Shown in pieces: positions 5,593 through 13,193 of a DNA stretch of 14,021 nt. The position numbers and the translations under genes are program-made. Under the pieces are notes generated by a model. That model did no database searches and had not been told where the DNA came from. It saw only the letters and a program-made list of their open reading frames with translations. Each line of letters begins with the position of its first letter. The first letter of the stretch is position 1. Origin of the DNA: CAZPAN01 sp964428485 (GTDB lineage: Bacteria > Actinomycetota > Coriobacteriia > Coriobacteriales > CADBOM01); the NCBI GenBank assembly GCA_964428485.1, contig CAYRYP010000036.1, forward strand, positions 1 to 14,021. Direction: 5' to 3'.

Positions 5593-7146
5593 CTACCTGT
5601 CCAAGAAGCTCTCCACGACCGCTTCCACGCTCTCTCTGCCCTTGTCGCACACCTCGGTGAACCGCAGCTCCATGTCGTCTAGGGCTGCAAGTCCCGCAGG
5701 GATCCCAGAGACGCCCGCCTGCTTTGCCACGAGCGAGTTGAGCGCGACTCCGGTGAGGGCGGCTGCCTCGTCCGGGAGCGGCGAGCCTGCGGGGATCGAG
5801 TGGATCGCGCGGTAGACGTCCCCGCCGAATTTGGCCCAGTGCGCAGTTGAGGCCACCAGCATAGGGTTGCTCGAGCGGTTGGCCTCGGCTACGGTCCAGG
5901 CGACGGCGGTGTGTGGGTCCATCAGATACCCATGCTCGTCGAGTACGCGCTTGATCGTGGCCAGCGACTCGTCGTTGGTGGCGCTACCGCAGGCGTAGAG
6001 CGAGCGCAGCTCGTCATGGGTCTTCTGGTCGATCTCGAACTTTCCCGTCTCGTTGAGGTCGTTCATCCACTGCGAGATCCTTGAACCATCGCGCCCGGTG
6101 AGCTCGAAGAGCTGACGTTCCATGTTGCTCGAGACGAGTATGTCCATGGAGGGCGAGGGCGTGAGGACGAGGTTCCTGTCGGAGATGTCGTACACGCCGG
6201 ATTCGATGAAGTCGGTAAGGACCCTGTTCTCGTTGCTTGCGCAGACGAGCCGTCCAACCGGAACTCCCATGCGCTTGGCGTAGTAGGCGCCGAGGATGTT
6301 GCCAAAGTTGCCGGTGGGAACGCAGATGTCGAGCTCTGCCCCCGCTTCGAGCGCCCCGTCGGCGACCATTTGCGAGTACGCGCTCGCGTAGTAGACGATC
6401 TGCGGCATCAACCTTCCCCAGTTGATGGAGTTGGCGCTGGAGAGGCGTATGTTGTGCTCGCGCTCCAGCCTCTCGGAGAAGGCAGCGTCGCCAAACGTCT
6501 GCTTGACGGAGGTCTGGCAATCGTCGAAGTCGCCCCGGCATCCGAACACCGCGACGTTGGAGCCGAGCTGGGTGGCCATCTGCTTGAACTGTATGTCGCT
6601 GACGCCGCCGTGTGGGTAGAAGACGATGATGGAGGTGTGCTCGCGGTCTCTAAATCCTTCAAGCGCGGCCTTGCCGGTGTCGCCGGAGGTGGCCACAAGG
6701 ATCAGGTAGTCGGGAGAGGCCTCTCCGGATTCCCTCAGCATATTGATGGCGCGGGAGAAGAATACCGGCAGGCACTGCAGTGCCATATCCTTGAAGGCGC
6801 TGGTGGGGCCGTGCCACAGCTCCATCACGTGCATCCCGTCGGCCACCTCGACGATCGGGACGATGCGTTCGTCGTCGAAGTTCGATCCGTATGCGATGGA
6901 TGTAAGCTCCTCTATCGTCGCGTCATCCATGTCGGTCTCGAAGCGTTTGAAGATGTCGGCGGCCCTGCCTGCGTAGGGCATGCTGGCAAGCGCAAGGATC
7001 TCGTCGAGCTCCATATGAGGGATGCGCTCCGGCACAAGAAGGCCGCCTCCGGGTGCGAGTCCCTTGACGATGGCTCTGGTGAAGCTCATCGCCTCGTCCA
7101 TCGAGGCACGTGTGTCTATGTACATGTTGCTGGATTCGCCGGTCAT
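5593..7146 (-). CDS. thrC: Threonine synthase
   Basis: PLP enzyme that turns O-phosphohomoserine into threonine and phosphate, the last step of threonine synthesis. The protein is 517 aa, the size of the longer bacterial and yeast type. The N-terminal part has the family block GLAPGGGLLVPE (29-40). The PLP lysine is Lys119 in GPTSAFKDMALQ. The catalytic-domain motif TSGDTGKAALEG (153-164), the SSANSINWGRLMPQ block (236-249) and the phosphate-binding PTGNFGN loop (277-283) are all present. The ATG at 7146 is preceded by GGAGAG at good spacing; the next in-frame ATG (codon 8) has no such site. It is divergent from the ApgM-family gene at 7316, the probable source of its substrate, with a 169-bp shared intergenic region. 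I found no clear T-box or other leader element there. Confidence 0.96.
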   Translation of the reverse strand: MTGESSNMYIDTRASMDEAMSFTRAIVKGLAPGGGLLVPERIPHMELDEILALASMPYAGRAADIFKRFETDMDDATIEELTSIAYGSNFDDERIVPIVEVADGMHVMELWHGPTSAFKDMALQCLPVFFSRAINMLRESGEASPDYLILVATSGDTGKAALEGFRDREHTSIIVFYPHGGVSDIQFKQMATQLGSNVAVFGCRGDFDDCQTSVKQTFGDAAFSERLEREHNIRLSSANSINWGRLMPQIVYYASAYSQMVADGALEAGAELDICVPTGNFGNILGAYYAKRMGVPVGRLVCASNENRVLTDFIESGVYDISDRNLVLTPSPSMDILVSSNMERQLFELTGRDGSRISQWMNDLNETGKFEIDQKTHDELRSLYACGSATNDESLATIKRVLDEHGYLMDPHTAVAWTVAEANRSSNPMLVASTAHWAKFGGDVYRAIHSIPAGSPLPDEAAALTGVALNSLVAKQAGVSGIPAGLAALDDMELRFTEVCDKGRESVEAVVESFLDR

Positions 7147-7315
7147 CGTCTCTCCAAACTACTAGGCGTCGAGAGCTGCCCCAACGCCGTCGCTGCTGCC
7201 CTATACTGGCCTTGATTATGATAGACGAATCTGATTGCCCGCAATGGACAGGCGACAGGCGGAAGCTGCCCGCCGGGTGCGCCGGGATCAAAAGCATGGG
7301 CACATGGAGGTTGAT

Positions 7316-8503
7316 ATGAAATATGCAGTGGTCATCCTGGACGGAGCCGCCGGGCTTCCGCTAGAGGAGTTGGGCGGCAGGACCACGCTCGAGGCAGCCG
7401 TGACTCCATCTCTTGACGCTCTTGCCGCCGCGGGGCTTACGGGGATGGCGCGCAACGTGCCAGACGGGCTCGAGTGCTCGTCCAACGTGGCATGCACGTC
7501 GATCATGGGATACGATCCCGCGCAGTACCCAATAGGGCGCGGTGCCATCGAGGGGCTCGCCGCCGGGGTCGACCTGGCACCCGGCGAGGTCGCGCTTCGC
7601 GTGAACCTCTGCTGCGTAGAGAACGGACTTATGCGCAGCTACTCCGCCGACAACATCACCACGGAGGAGGCGGCACCCTACATCACGGCGCTCAAGGACG
7701 CTCTCGATGACGACACCTTCACCATCTACCCGAGCGTGGGATTCAGGGCGATACTCGTGGTGAGGAATCACCCGGAGATCATGGGCTGCACTTTTTCCGA
7801 GGCCCACAACATCACCGACATGCCGGTGGAAGGCAAGGGACCCGTGGGTCCTGGATCCGAGATCCTTGCTGATTACGAGATGCGCGCATCCGAGATCCTG
7901 GCCTCCCTCGGTGCCAACGAGGAGAGAGTCGCCCGGGGCAAGCTTCCAGTCAACAGGGCATGGGTCTTCTGGCCCGGCCTTCGTCCCGACTCGATGCAGA
8001 CCTTCGCCGACGTCTACGGCAAAAGCGCCGCTATGCAGTCCGGGGTCGACCTGCTCAAGGGACTCGCGATCCTGGCAGGCATGGAGGTCTGCGAGTTCGA
8101 GGGGATCACGGACGGAGCTGACACCGACTACGCCGCTCAGGGTGCCGGGGCGATCGAAATGCTCGCGAGTCACGATGTGGTATTCGTGCACGTGGAGGCC
8201 CCAGACGCCCAGGGACACGACGGTGAGGCCGCCGGCAAGGTTGCCGCGATCGAGTCGATCGACTCCGAGATCGTCTCCAGGCTCCTGCGATATGCTGAGA
8301 GCAACGACCTGCGCATCATGGCGCTTCCCGACCATCCCACGCCGGTGAGCCTCAAGAGGCACACCCCCGACATGGTTCCCTTCGTGATGGCCGGGCCTGG
8401 CTTCTCCCACAACGGCGCCAGCAGGCTTACGGAGGAGCAGGGTGCATCTACCGGTTTCGTGGTGGACCCGGGGCACGGTTTGATGGGGATGCTTCTCGCG
8501 TGA
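7316..8503 (+). CDS. ApgM-family phosphotransferase, probable homoserine kinase
   Basis: The 395-aa protein belongs to the archaeal-type cofactor-independent phosphoglycerate mutase (ApgM) branch of the alkaline-phosphatase superfamily. A subgroup of it has been proposed to be a non-orthologous homoserine kinase. Metal-site motifs are present: ILDG (Asp9), EAPDAQGH (Asp297, His301), PDHPTP (Asp339, His340) and RHTPD (His349, Asp352). The nucleophile loop reads CSSNVACTSIMGYDP, so the usual SDVAN is SNVAC (nucleophile probably Ser56, with Asn57 in place of Asp). The divergent thrC neighbour favours homoserine kinase over mutase; this is inference. The start at 7316 is chosen because GGAGG lies 5 nt upstream and the protein then begins MKYAVVILDG as in the family. 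A TTG at 7235 in the same frame would add 27 residues with no family likeness. Confidence 0.85.
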   Translation: MKYAVVILDGAAGLPLEELGGRTTLEAAVTPSLDALAAAGLTGMARNVPDGLECSSNVACTSIMGYDPAQYPIGRGAIEGLAAGVDLAPGEVALRVNLCCVENGLMRSYSADNITTEEAAPYITALKDALDDDTFTIYPSVGFRAILVVRNHPEIMGCTFSEAHNITDMPVEGKGPVGPGSEILADYEMRASEILASLGANEERVARGKLPVNRAWVFWPGLRPDSMQTFADVYGKSAAMQSGVDLLKGLAILAGMEVCEFEGITDGADTDYAAQGAGAIEMLASHDVVFVHVEAPDAQGHDGEAAGKVAAIESIDSEIVSRLLRYAESNDLRIMALPDHPTPVSLKRHTPDMVPFVMAGPGFSHNGASRLTEEQGASTGFVVDPGHGLMGMLLA

Positions 8504-8529
8504 AAGCGGCTTTGCACAGAGCGTTCCAC

Positions 8530-8548
8530 CGGGCACGACGCCCGTTTT
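8530..8548 (+). terminator. Weak terminator-like hairpin between the kinase gene and yajQ
   Basis: CGGGC (8530-8534) pairs with GCCCG (8540-8544) around ACGAC and is followed by TTTT. The stem has only 5 bp. It may reduce readthrough into yajQ. Confidence 0.4.
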
Positions 8549-8577
8549 GATAATTACGGACGAAACAGGAGGAAAAG

Positions 8578-9075
8578 ATGGCAAAGGACAGCAGCTTCGA
8601 CGTGGTTTCTGAGGTGGACATGCAGGAGGTTGACAACGCCTACCAGCAGACCAAGAAGGAGCTGGTGCAGCGCTACGACCTCAAGGATAGCGGCAGCTCG
8701 ATCGAGCTCGACAAGGGCGCCGGCAAAATCACCGTGCAGGCCCCGAGCGAGTTTGTGGCCAATCAGGTGATAGACGTCCTCAACAGTCGGCTCATCAAGC
8801 GCAAGGTGGACATAGGTTCCATTCGCTGGGGCACCCCGCAGGATGCCAGCGGCATGACCATCAGGGTCGTAGGCGACATAGTCCAAGGCATCGATCAGGA
8901 CACCTCGCGCAAGATTAACAAGGACATCAAGGCGCAGAAGTTCAAGGTCAAGACCGCCATCGAGGGCGACAAACTCAGGGTCACATCCTCGAGCAAGGAC
9001 ACCCTGCAGGAGGTTATCGCCTTCCTCCGCGGACAGGACTACGGACTCCCCCTGCAGTTCACGAACTACAGGTGA
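8578..9075 (+). CDS. yajQ: YajQ-family nucleotide-binding protein
   Basis: A 165-aa member of the YajQ (UPF0234) family, about the usual length. The family opens with SFDVVSEVDMQEVDNAY (6-22), has the SRLIKRKVD block in the middle and closes with GLPLQFTNYR. Members fold as two ferredoxin-like domains and bind nucleotides; in Xanthomonas a homologue binds cyclic di-GMP. The role in this lineage is not known. AGGAGG (8567-8572) gives a clear start. Only 6 nt separate it from rimO, whose ribosome-binding site (AGGTGA) overlaps the yajQ stop codon, so it is the likely first gene of a yajQ-rimO-pgsA/cinA transcript. Confidence 0.93.
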   Translation: MAKDSSFDVVSEVDMQEVDNAYQQTKKELVQRYDLKDSGSSIELDKGAGKITVQAPSEFVANQVIDVLNSRLIKRKVDIGSIRWGTPQDASGMTIRVVGDIVQGIDQDTSRKINKDIKAQKFKVKTAIEGDKLRVTSSSKDTLQEVIAFLRGQDYGLPLQFTNYR

Positions 9076-9081
9076 TCTCTC

Positions 9082-10539
9082 GTGGCAGGCAGTTCCTGCA
9101 AGGACGGTGACGCGAGAGAGGCGGGGTATCGCAGCGTGAGAATTATCACGCTCGGATGCGCCAAGAACGAGGTTGACAGCGAAAAAATGCGCGAGACGCT
9201 CCGTGCGGCGGGGTTCGATGTCTTGTCGGATTCCCCGAGGGAGCCGCAGGGCGCGAGCATAGCCCCGATCGATCCCGATTGCCCACCCGACGCCGTCGTC
9301 ATCAACACCTGCTCGTTTATCACCGATGCCACGCAGGAGTCGATCGACACCATCCTTAACGTCGCGGGTATAAGGGACGAGTCCTCCTGGCGCACAGGAC
9401 ACACCTCGCGCGGATTTGCGCTGGTCGTCTGCGGCTGCATGCCCTCCAGGTACGGCGAGGAGCTTAAGGCCGAGCTGCCCGAGGTGGACGCCTTTCTTAA
9501 CGTCTCCGAGGAGTCCAGGATCGCGGATGTAGTCTCTGAACTGGTGGGTTCTCCCACGTCGTCCCCCATGGATGAGGCTGTAGAAACCTCTCAACCATGG
9601 GCGTATGTTAAGATCTCCGATGGCTGTTCGCGTTTCTGTGCCTACTGCACGATTCCCCGCATCAGGGGGCCGTACGCCAGCCGTACCGCCCGCGAGATCC
9701 TCTCTGAGATCGACTCGCTGGCATCACGTGGCGTGAAGGAAGTCGTCCTCATTGGCCAGGATACTGGCATCTGGGGAACCGACTTTTGCGACGACCCAGC
9801 CTCCTTTGAGCCGCTAGAGAGGCCGAGTCTGGCCCGCCTGATGGACAGAATCGCGACAGATCACCCAAAGATGTGGATTCGGGTGATGTACCTGCAGCCG
9901 CAGGGAGTGGACGACGAGCTTTTGGATGTCATCTCATCGCACAGCAACATCTGCGATTACCTCGACATCCCCCTGCAGCACTGCGACCCCAACGTGCTCC
10001 GCGAGATGAACCGCTCCGGAAGTACGGAGGAGTACCTGGCGCTCATCGAGAGAGTGCGCGAAAAACTTGGCGAATGCACGGTGCGCACCACGTTCATCTC
10101 GGGCTTCCCGGGAGAGACCGACGAGCAGGCCGCGGAGCTGGAGCGCTTCGTGGACGAAGCCGAGTTCGACTTCGCGGGGGTTTTCGAGTACTCCCGCGAG
10201 GATGGGACCGAGGCTGGTGCCCGCGACGATCAGGTTCCTGAAGATGTCGCCGCAATGCGTGCCCAAAGGGTGCGAGACATAGCGGAGGAGCACGGCTTTT
10301 TAAGTGCCGCCGCTAAGGTCGGACGTGAGTACAAAGTGCTCGTGTGTGGGTTCGAGGACGAATGGGATGAGCCTGACGATGATGGCAAATGCCGCGTCTG
10401 GGGACGGACGATGCTCCAGGCCCCGGATGTCGACAGCGTGGTTTCGCTGCGGGTTTCGCCCGAGGCCATCGGTGGGATCGTCCGCGTTAGGATTACGGGC
10501 ACGTCTGGATACGATTTAGAGGGGGAGCTTCTGGCGTGA
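9082..10539 (+). CDS. rimO: Ribosomal protein S12 methylthiotransferase RimO
   Basis: Radical-SAM enzyme that adds a methylthio group to the conserved aspartate of ribosomal protein S12. The 485-aa protein has the N-terminal methylthiotransferase domain with its cluster cysteines Cys26 (TLGCAKNEVDSE), Cys77 (INTCSF) and Cys119 (CGCM). The radical-SAM motif CSRFCAYC follows (Cys182, Cys186, Cys189), and a TRAM-like domain closes the protein (about 405-485). The protein is RimO rather than MiaB by GCSRFCAYCTIPRIRG and the LQPQGVDDELLDVI block. Two inserts (about 50-68 and 95-110) make it longer than E. coli RimO. The start is GTG at 9082, preceded by AGGTGA; a second in-frame GTG at 9136 (codon 19) would remove an N-terminal stretch without family likeness and cannot be excluded. 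Its stop overlaps the next start in GTGA. Confidence 0.94.
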   Translation: MAGSSCKDGDAREAGYRSVRIITLGCAKNEVDSEKMRETLRAAGFDVLSDSPREPQGASIAPIDPDCPPDAVVINTCSFITDATQESIDTILNVAGIRDESSWRTGHTSRGFALVVCGCMPSRYGEELKAELPEVDAFLNVSEESRIADVVSELVGSPTSSPMDEAVETSQPWAYVKISDGCSRFCAYCTIPRIRGPYASRTAREILSEIDSLASRGVKEVVLIGQDTGIWGTDFCDDPASFEPLERPSLARLMDRIATDHPKMWIRVMYLQPQGVDDELLDVISSHSNICDYLDIPLQHCDPNVLREMNRSGSTEEYLALIERVREKLGECTVRTTFISGFPGETDEQAAELERFVDEAEFDFAGVFEYSREDGTEAGARDDQVPEDVAAMRAQRVRDIAEEHGFLSAAAKVGREYKVLVCGFEDEWDEPDDDGKCRVWGRTMLQAPDVDSVVSLRVSPEAIGGIVRVRITGTSGYDLEGELLA

Positions 10540-11759
10540 GCGCTTCTGGTGGAATAAGGTCGGAGTGGAAGACGACCGCAAACATCATCACCCTGATAAG
10601 AATCATTCTCATCCCGCTGTTCGTCGTGGTACTTATTGCCCCCTGGCCGGAGTGGCTTTGGGATCCGGCCATCTCCATACGCGACGCCGCCTACTCCGAT
10701 TTCATCTACATCAATTACGCCATCAAACCTTGGGTGGCCGCCATCATCTACATGGCTCTTGCGCTCACAGATGGCGTCGACGGTTACATCGCAAGGAAGC
10801 GCGACGAGATAACCACGTTCGGGAAGTTTATCGACCCGATAGCCGACAAGATACTCGTGGCAGCGGCGCTCCTCGCACTGATAGAGCTCGGGGACCTGCC
10901 CAGCTGGATCGTCCTGATAATCATCTCGCGTGAGTTCATCGTCTCCGGCCTGCGTATGATAGCGGCAAGCGAGGGCGTGGTGGTTGCCGCGAGGATGTCG
11001 GGCAAAGTCAAGACCGCCCTTACGATGATCGCGATAGTGATGTTCATAGTGAAGCGCAGTAGTCTCCTGATGGGTCTGGGCGAGGGGCTCTACGCTGCGT
11101 TCTACGTGCTCTCATGGCTCGTCATGCTTGCGGCTCTGGTGATGACCCTGGTATCGATGTTCCAGTACTTCGGACAGATATTCGATGCGCTGGATGAGAT
11201 CCAGGAGTCGCGCACCAAGGAAACCGTCGATGACGATGGCAGCCAGAAAGCCGATACGGATGGACTTTTGAGCGCCATCTATCCTGCGGCATCGTCGCTT
11301 CTGGACGAGGCTAGGGACAAGGGTGTCCATCTGGCTACGGCCGAGTCGTGCACCGGCGGCCTGATCGGCGCCAGTCTGACAGAGGTGGCCGGTTCCTCCG
11401 ATGTGTTCGAGGGAGGGATCATCAGCTATGCGTATGCGGTGAAGGAGTCCGAACTGGGGGTGTCTCACGACTCGCTCGCCGAGCACGGCGCGGTAAGCGA
11501 GCAGGTGGTGCTCGAGATGGTTCAGGGCGCAAGAGACAGACTCCTGCAGAGCTTCGACGACGAGCACGCCCTGGCAGTCGCGGTTACGGGCGTCGCGGGT
11601 CCCGGGCAGAGCGAGTCCAAGCCCGCCGGGACGGTGTGGTTTGGCATATGCGGACGCGGGCCCGCCCAAGCGCAGTGCATGCACTTTAAGGGGAGCAGGC
11701 AAGAGGTGAGGGAGCAGACCGTGGCGCATGCCATCGAACTCATGCACTCTAGGCTCTGA
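10536..11759 (+). CDS. Fused phosphatidylglycerophosphate synthase (PgsA) and CinA C-terminal (PncC) domain
   Basis: One 407-aa frame joins two enzymes that are usually separate neighbours. Residues 1-212 are PgsA, which makes phosphatidylglycerophosphate from CDP-diacylglycerol and glycerol-3-phosphate in the membrane. The CDP-alcohol phosphotransferase motif is complete (Asp79, Asp82, Gly83, Ala86, Arg87, Gly96, Asp100, Asp104), and there are about five or six membrane segments. Residues 245-407 are the CinA C-terminal domain, an NMN deamidase in known members, with TAESCTGG (Ser271), Tyr298, Lys303 and TGVAGPG (351-357). The CinA N-terminal MoCF-like domain is missing. An acidic linker (about 214-244) joins the parts and contains no in-frame ATG with a ribosome-binding site. 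The GTG start overlaps the rimO stop by 4 nt (GTGA), a sign of translational coupling. Confidence 0.92.
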   Translation: MSASGGIRSEWKTTANIITLIRIILIPLFVVVLIAPWPEWLWDPAISIRDAAYSDFIYINYAIKPWVAAIIYMALALTDGVDGYIARKRDEITTFGKFIDPIADKILVAAALLALIELGDLPSWIVLIIISREFIVSGLRMIAASEGVVVAARMSGKVKTALTMIAIVMFIVKRSSLLMGLGEGLYAAFYVLSWLVMLAALVMTLVSMFQYFGQIFDALDEIQESRTKETVDDDGSQKADTDGLLSAIYPAASSLLDEARDKGVHLATAESCTGGLIGASLTEVAGSSDVFEGGIISYAYAVKESELGVSHDSLAEHGAVSEQVVLEMVQGARDRLLQSFDDEHALAVAVTGVAGPGQSESKPAGTVWFGICGRGPAQAQCMHFKGSRQEVREQTVAHAIELMHSRL

Positions 11760-11971
11760 GAGACTCGTCCGTCTGCATCCACCCAGCGCGTTTTCGCATC
11801 CTACTCAGGCTTTTATTTCGAATCCTGTTCGGATTCTGTTCGGATCCGGTTTGGATCGCACCTGCATTCGGTTAAACCGATCGCGGGTTGCCTGTTCAAG
11901 ATCACTCTCTAGCATTTAATCTTGCATGGATCCAGCAGCAGGGCATCTTCGCGCCGGCCATGGTGCGAGCC
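11760..11971. other. Gene-free stretch between pgsA-cinA and the recA promoter
   Basis: No convincing gene was found. The region holds three tandem 11-nt repeats (11825-11857) and the near-palindrome CGGTTAAACCG (11869-11879). No strong terminator for the preceding operon is visible. Together with the promoter and leader it makes a 336-bp gap before recA. Confidence 0.6.
11825..11857 (+). repeat. Three tandem 11-nt repeats upstream of recA
   Basis: CTGTTCGGATT, CTGTTCGGATC and CGGTTTGGATC follow each other without gaps. The period is about one helical turn. The first two contain GTTCG, the half-site of the LexA box found 122 bp downstream, and CGAAT lies 3 nt before the first GTTCG (11819-11831), one base short of proper LexA-box spacing. 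Confidence 0.7.
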
Positions 11972-12000
11972 TTGACCACGAACATATGTTCGCATATTCT
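11972..12000 (+). promoter_or_regulatory. recA promoter
   Basis: TTGACC (11972-11977) and TATTCT (11995-12000) are 17 bp apart, and the LexA box fills most of the spacer. The predicted start near 12007 gives a leader of about 90 nt before the recA ATG, with one small hairpin (GCGCA/TGCGC, 12028-12042). Confidence 0.75.
11979..11992. promoter_or_regulatory. LexA (SOS) box of recA
   Basis: CGAACATATGTTCG is a perfect 14-bp palindrome matching the Gram-positive and actinobacterial LexA site CGAAC-N4-GTTCG. It lies between -35 and -10, so LexA bound here would block RNA polymerase; DNA damage should induce recA and probably recX. Confidence 0.92.
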
Positions 12001-12095
12001 TGTCATATTCGAGGCGGATCGCCACCTGCGCACCGTATGCGCCGTCCAGCCCACGAGTTGGCGGGCGCGGGCGTCCTTAAAAGAGAGAGGGACCG

Positions 12096-13187
12096 ATGAA
12101 ATCAGACAAGACCGGGTTTCCGGTTAACGCAGACAAGGCCAAGGTGCTCGAAACCACCCAGTTACAGATCGAGAAGAGGTTCGGCAAGGGATCGATAATG
12201 AAGCTCGGCGATGACACCGGCAGGCTGGAGATCGGAGTCATATCCACCGGTGCGCTTCCCCTAGACGCCGCGCTCGGCATAGGGGGGATTCCCCGGGGGA
12301 GGATAGTCGAGGTATACGGTCCTGAGTCCTCTGGAAAGACAACACTTGCCCTCCAGATCATAGCCGAGGCCCAGGCCGCCGGCGGGGTGGTGGCGTTCAT
12401 CGACGCGGAGCATGCGCTCGATCCGAGTTACGCCGCCCGTATCGGGGTCGATATCGATAACGTCTTGATCTCACAGCCCGACACTGGCGAGCAGGCGCTC
12501 GAGATTTGCGACATGCTGGTGCGCTCCGGCGCTATCGACGCGGTGGTCGTAGACTCCGTCGCAGCCCTGGTTCCCAAGGCGGAGATCGAGGGTGAGATCG
12601 GCGACGCTATGGTGGGCGCTCAGGCTCGTCTTATGAGCCAGGCCCTTCGAAAGCTCGCGGGTTCCCTGTCCAAGTCGAACACCACCTGCATTTTCATCAA
12701 CCAGCTCAGGGAGAAGATTGGCATCGCCTACGGCAACCCGGAGGTCACCACCGGAGGTCGTGCGCTCAAGTTCTTCTCATCTGTGCGCATAGAGGTCAGG
12801 CGCATCGAGACGCTGAAGAAGGACGGGGAGGCCATTGGTATCCGCTGCCGAGCTAAGGTTGTGAAGAACAAGGTCGCTCCGCCGTTTCGTCAGGCCGAGT
12901 TCGATCTCATGTACGGAGAGGGCATCTCCAAGGAGGGTTGCATCCTCGATATGGCAGCCGAGGAGGGCATCGTCAAGAAGTCCGGAGCCTGGTACACCTA
13001 TGGCGATGAGAGGCTCGGGCAGGGGCGCGAGGCGGCCAAGGAGAACCTGCGGAACAATCCGGATCTCCGAGATGAGATCGAAAGGCGTGTCCGCATCGCG
13101 CTCGGACTGAGCAATGACGAGTCCGCGGATGCGAAGCCTCCCGCCGCCGCACTCTCAGAGAACATGACGCCAGTCGACGGAGAGTAG
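12096..13187 (+). CDS. recA: Recombinase RecA
   Basis: ATP-dependent DNA strand-exchange protein that also triggers LexA self-cleavage in the SOS response. The 363-aa protein has the full core: Walker A GPESSGKTT (75-83), the EHALDP segment, Walker B VVVDSVAAL, the DNA-binding loop regions around EIEGEIGD and GNPEVTTGG, and INQLREKIG. The C-terminal tail is acidic and variable, as usual. The ATG at 12096 follows GAGAGGGA. It is under a LexA-controlled promoter about 100 nt upstream and is followed by recX after 6 nt, the standard pairing. No inteins or frameshifts are seen. Confidence 0.98.
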   Translation: MKSDKTGFPVNADKAKVLETTQLQIEKRFGKGSIMKLGDDTGRLEIGVISTGALPLDAALGIGGIPRGRIVEVYGPESSGKTTLALQIIAEAQAAGGVVAFIDAEHALDPSYAARIGVDIDNVLISQPDTGEQALEICDMLVRSGAIDAVVVDSVAALVPKAEIEGEIGDAMVGAQARLMSQALRKLAGSLSKSNTTCIFINQLREKIGIAYGNPEVTTGGRALKFFSSVRIEVRRIETLKKDGEAIGIRCRAKVVKNKVAPPFRQAEFDLMYGEGISKEGCILDMAAEEGIVKKSGAWYTYGDERLGQGREAAKENLRNNPDLRDEIERRVRIALGLSNDESADAKPPAAALSENMTPVDGE

Positions 13188-13193
13188 GGCCAG

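Noticed and set aside
6370..7215. Forward 281-aa open frame
   Set aside because: Antisense to thrC, with no motif.
7235..7315. TTG-started N-terminal extension of the ApgM-family protein
   Set aside because: The family begins at MKYAVVILDG and a GGAGG site lies 5 nt before the ATG at 7316; the extension has no support.
7361..8584. Reverse 407-aa open frame
   Set aside because: It lies opposite the ApgM-family gene, whose motifs are clear; its composition (many His, Gly, Val, Arg) is that of a reverse shadow.
8554..9594. Reverse 346-aa open frame
   Set aside because: It covers yajQ and the start of rimO on the opposite strand, both well recognised; no family likeness.
11819..11831. CGAAT-CCT-GTTCG as a second LexA box
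   Set aside because: The spacer is 3 rather than 4 bp and one half-site is mismatched, so it is mentioned only as a possible remnant.
11825..11857. CRISPR-like array
   Set aside because: The units are only 11 nt with no spacers.
11728..12127. Small forward frames between pgsA-cinA and recA
   Set aside because: They run across the tandem repeats, promoter and LexA box, have no clear ribosome-binding sites and odd compositions.
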